From an uncultured Clostridia bacterium (GTDB lineage: Bacteria > Bacillota > Clostridia > Oscillospirales > Ruminococcaceae): a DNA stretch of 15,745 nucleotides. The stretch is from NCBI GenBank assembly GCA_946533615.1, contig CAMNBY010000254.1:1-15745 (forward strand), read 5' to 3'. This document shows positions 13,884 to 15,745 of this stretch, in pieces. The position numbers were made by a program, and so were the translations under genes. The number at the start of each line of letters is the position of its first letter. Positions within the stretch are counted from its first letter, which is position 1. Under the pieces are notes generated by a model. That model ran no database searches, was not told where the DNA came from, and saw only the letters and a list, made by a program, of their open reading frames with translations.

Positions 13884-14287
13884 AATTTTTAACTTCCCTT
13901 CCGGATGATATTTTCAACAGACACACTTCCTGACGCCTGCTGTTTTTTATCATGATATCATATCATATCTTTTATTTTTTTAGTAAATATAGTAGTAGAG
14001 TTAAAAACAGGGATAAACTGTTTTTTAACGGGTAACTGCGCGGTCTGAGAGACTCGGAAAAGCAACACTCACTGTTGAAAGATCTTTGGCTTTGTCAGAA
14101 GATTTTTTGCTGTTGAAAGTGTTGATGCTTTGTGAGTTTAATGTCTGCTCATTCTTGAAAAAAATGTTGAAACAAAGTCCGCAGCTGTTAAAAATGTTTG
14201 AAGATCTTTCAAGTTTTTGTTTAGAACAGGCTTTTTAACGCGGAGCTTCGTTCTTTGATCGGTTTAGAAAAATGTTGCTTTTTGCCG
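13884..14287. other. oriC: Probable chromosomal replication origin (oriC), dnaA-dnaN gap
   Basis: This 404-base AT-rich gap holds no gene. Read from dnaA to dnaN (minus strand), it contains TTTCAACA three times (14165-14172, 14111-14118, 14073-14080). A weak DnaA-box-like TTATCCCTG (14008-14016) follows, then a DnaA-trio-like tract 14 bases long or more (plus strand TAGTAAATATAGTAGTAG, 13981-13998), then an AT-rich unwinding-type stretch with ATATCAT repeats (about 13939-13980). A fourth, opposite TTTTCAACA lies at 13911-13919. The order box, trio, AT-rich matches the Bacillus unwinding system. No perfect TTATCCACA box is present. The weak box also forms the loop of an AAAAACAG/CTGTTTTT dyad (14003-14025). 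Confidence 0.7.
13981..13998 (-). promoter_or_regulatory. DnaA-trio-like unwinding element
   Basis: The plus strand reads TAG-TAA-ATA-TAG-TAG-TAG, which is 3'-GAT repeats when read from the dnaA side. DnaA-trios guide the DnaA filament onto one strand at the unwinding site. It lies 9 bases from the weak box at 14008-14016 and abuts the AT-rich block. The call rests on pattern and position. Confidence 0.55.
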
Positions 14288-15625
14288 TCAGTTGTTTTTC
14301 AGGTTCTTGATTATGTCCTCGATAGTGTGGCGGAAGTCGGGGTTCTTGTTCATTCTGTCGATGACGTCCTGATAATGCAGGGTCATGGTGGAATGGTTCT
14401 TGCCCAGCTCGTCGCCGATCTGTATGTAGGTCAGAGCCTTTACTTCTTTAAGAACGTATATCGTCACCTTTCTTGCAAGTGACACGTTCTTGCGCCTGTC
14501 TTTCGAGCGGATATCCTCCGCCGATACATTAAAGGTGTTTGCCACCTCGTAGATCACGCGGTCAACGGTTATCTCCTGCGGGTGGTTCTGTATCATTATC
14601 TCTTTTACTACCTTCTGTGCCATCGCCATAGAGGGCGTCTCATTCGTGAACTCCGTCAGACCCTTCATCTTGTTGACTGTTCCCTCAAGCTGGCGAATAT
14701 TGGTCTTTATCTTCTCGGCGATAAGCCTTGCAATGTTGTCGTTGAGCTGCAAGCCTACTATCTCGGCCTTGCGCTTTACTATCGCCATTCTTGTTTCAAA
14801 ATCGGGCGGCTGTATATCTGCGTGTATGCCAAGGGCAAAACGCGAGCGCAGTCTGTTTTCAAGCAGGTGCATCTTTGACGGAGCTATATCCGAGGTCAGC
14901 ACCAGCTGCTTTCTTGCGTTGTAAAGGTCGTTGAAGGTGTGGAAAAACTCCTCCTGCGCGGTGGGCTTTCCGCTTATGAACTGGATGTCGTCGATGAGCA
15001 GAAAGTCGGCGCTCCTGTACTTGCTGTGGAACTCGTCGGTAGTGTTGTTCTTTATCGCCTCTACAAGCTCGTTGAGAAAGTTCTCGCCCGTGGTGTAGAT
15101 TATCTTTGTTTCGGGGTGGTTCTTTTTTACCTCGTTCTCGATAGCTTTCATAAGATGGGTCTTGCCAAGTCCCGAGTCGCCGTAAATGAACAGCGGATTG
15201 TAGGTCTGATTTGCACTCTGCTGGCCGTTGATGGCGCCTCTGCCCGCAACAGCCATCGAAAAGGCGTAAGCCAGGTCGTTCGACTTGCCCTTTACAAAGT
15301 TGTCAAAGGTGAAATTATCAAACTGCGGAGCATCTTCTGTCTGCGGCTCGGCGGCAGGTGTCTCGTCCTTCGAGCGAATCATCAGCTCGACCTCTATCGG
15401 AAAACCGAGCACGTTCCTGAAAGCGTCCTCGAGTATCTCCGAATAATGTGCGCTGATTATCTTTTTCGTAAAGTCGCTCTCTGTGAGAAGGTAGACCTTG
15501 CTTTCGTCCATCTTGTAAGGCACCAGCGTCTTTATCCATTTTTCGTAAGCTATCGAGCTTATGTTGTCCGTGTCGGCTTCGCAGTATTTCAAAACGAGGT
15601 CAAAAACGTCGTTGAGAGATTCCAT
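14288..15625 (-). CDS. dnaA: Chromosomal replication initiator protein DnaA
   Basis: DnaA binds oriC, opens the duplex and recruits the helicase. The 445 residues contain domain I (1-85), a short linker (about 86-105), the AAA+ core with Walker A GDSGLGKT (149-156), Walker B LLIDD (209-213) and sensor-2 IRQLEG (310-315), and the C-terminal DNA-binding domain IV. Domain IV is divergent. Where most homologues have PRQ there is ARK (384-386), and the recognition loop that is usually GGRDHTTV reads GKNHSTM (408-414), one residue shorter and with Asp replaced by Asn. The ATG at 15625 follows AAAGGA by 10 bases; an out-of-frame ATG lies just before it. It leads the replication gene block. Confidence 0.96.
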   Translation of the reverse strand: MESLNDVFDLVLKYCEADTDNISSIAYEKWIKTLVPYKMDESKVYLLTESDFTKKIISAHYSEILEDAFRNVLGFPIEVELMIRSKDETPAAEPQTEDAPQFDNFTFDNFVKGKSNDLAYAFSMAVAGRGAINGQQSANQTYNPLFIYGDSGLGKTHLMKAIENEVKKNHPETKIIYTTGENFLNELVEAIKNNTTDEFHSKYRSADFLLIDDIQFISGKPTAQEEFFHTFNDLYNARKQLVLTSDIAPSKMHLLENRLRSRFALGIHADIQPPDFETRMAIVKRKAEIVGLQLNDNIARLIAEKIKTNIRQLEGTVNKMKGLTEFTNETPSMAMAQKVVKEIMIQNHPQEITVDRVIYEVANTFNVSAEDIRSKDRRKNVSLARKVTIYVLKEVKALTYIQIGDELGKNHSTMTLHYQDVIDRMNKNPDFRHTIEDIIKNLKNN

Positions 15626-15745
15626 ATCATGTATTTCCTTTCCAAATCAGAAGTCTTTTCAAGCAGCGGGAAAACAGCAAAAAATCCCCGCCGTTTCCCC
15701 TGTTTTTATGTCGTAAAAAGCCCAAAAGGCGAAAATAGGGCATAA
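15626..15745. other. dnaA upstream leader, incomplete
   Basis: No gene starts here. On the minus strand it holds the dnaA ribosome binding site (GGAAAGGA), one TTTTCAAGC sequence (plus strand 15656-15664) that resembles the TTTTCAACA elements of the dnaA-dnaN gap, and a hairpin GCGGGGA/TTCCCGC with an 11-base loop. No convincing sigma-A promoter was seen, so the dnaA promoter may lie beyond the window edge. Confidence 0.4.

Noticed and set aside
14003..14025. AAAAACAG/CTGTTTTT dyad as a dnaA terminator
   Set aside because: The stem is almost all A-T and has no T-run after it. It is better seen as part of the origin region around the weak DnaA box.

Overview
The window is chromosomal DNA from a Gram-positive, endospore-forming anaerobe of the class Clostridia, most likely a Ruminococcus-like member of the Oscillospiraceae. 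Three observations support this: the replication-origin gene order dnaA-dnaN-yaaA-recF-remB-gyrB-...-gyrA, a spore-specific spoVAC gene, and strong GGAGG-type ribosome binding sites. The assignment is by inference; no rRNA or other taxonomic marker is present.

Right half (about 5.57-15.7 kb, all minus strand, reading away from the origin): dnaA, a 404-base gap that looks like oriC, dnaN, a small S4-domain RNA-binding protein (yaaA/rlbA type), recF, remB, gyrB, a two-helix membrane protein with a YcxB-like tail, and gyrA. This is the conserved replication-initiation and gyrase block. The oriC gap lacks canonical TTATCCACA boxes. It carries a DnaA-trio-like tract, an AT-rich stretch and four copies of TTTCAACA/TGTTGAAA. 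The DNA-recognition loop of DnaA is also altered.

Middle (about 2.6-5.5 kb, minus strand): a polar amino acid (glutamine-type) ABC importer operon with its own promoter, encoding a lipoprotein binding protein, a permease and an ATPase. The binding protein is the most unusual gene here. Its two half-domains are in swapped order, giving a clean circular permutation cut at the hinge, with the recognisable ligand-binding residues of both halves retained. Between it and the permease lie a hairpin terminator and a roughly 307-bp inverted-repeat element.

Left side: a solitary spoVAC (minus strand) with a sigma-G-like promoter converges, across a bidirectional terminator, on a plus-strand operon of recX, a small membrane protein and a membrane-anchored flavodoxin. 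The first 499 bases hold no convincing gene. They contain an imperfect inverted repeat and a heptad repeat just ahead of recX.
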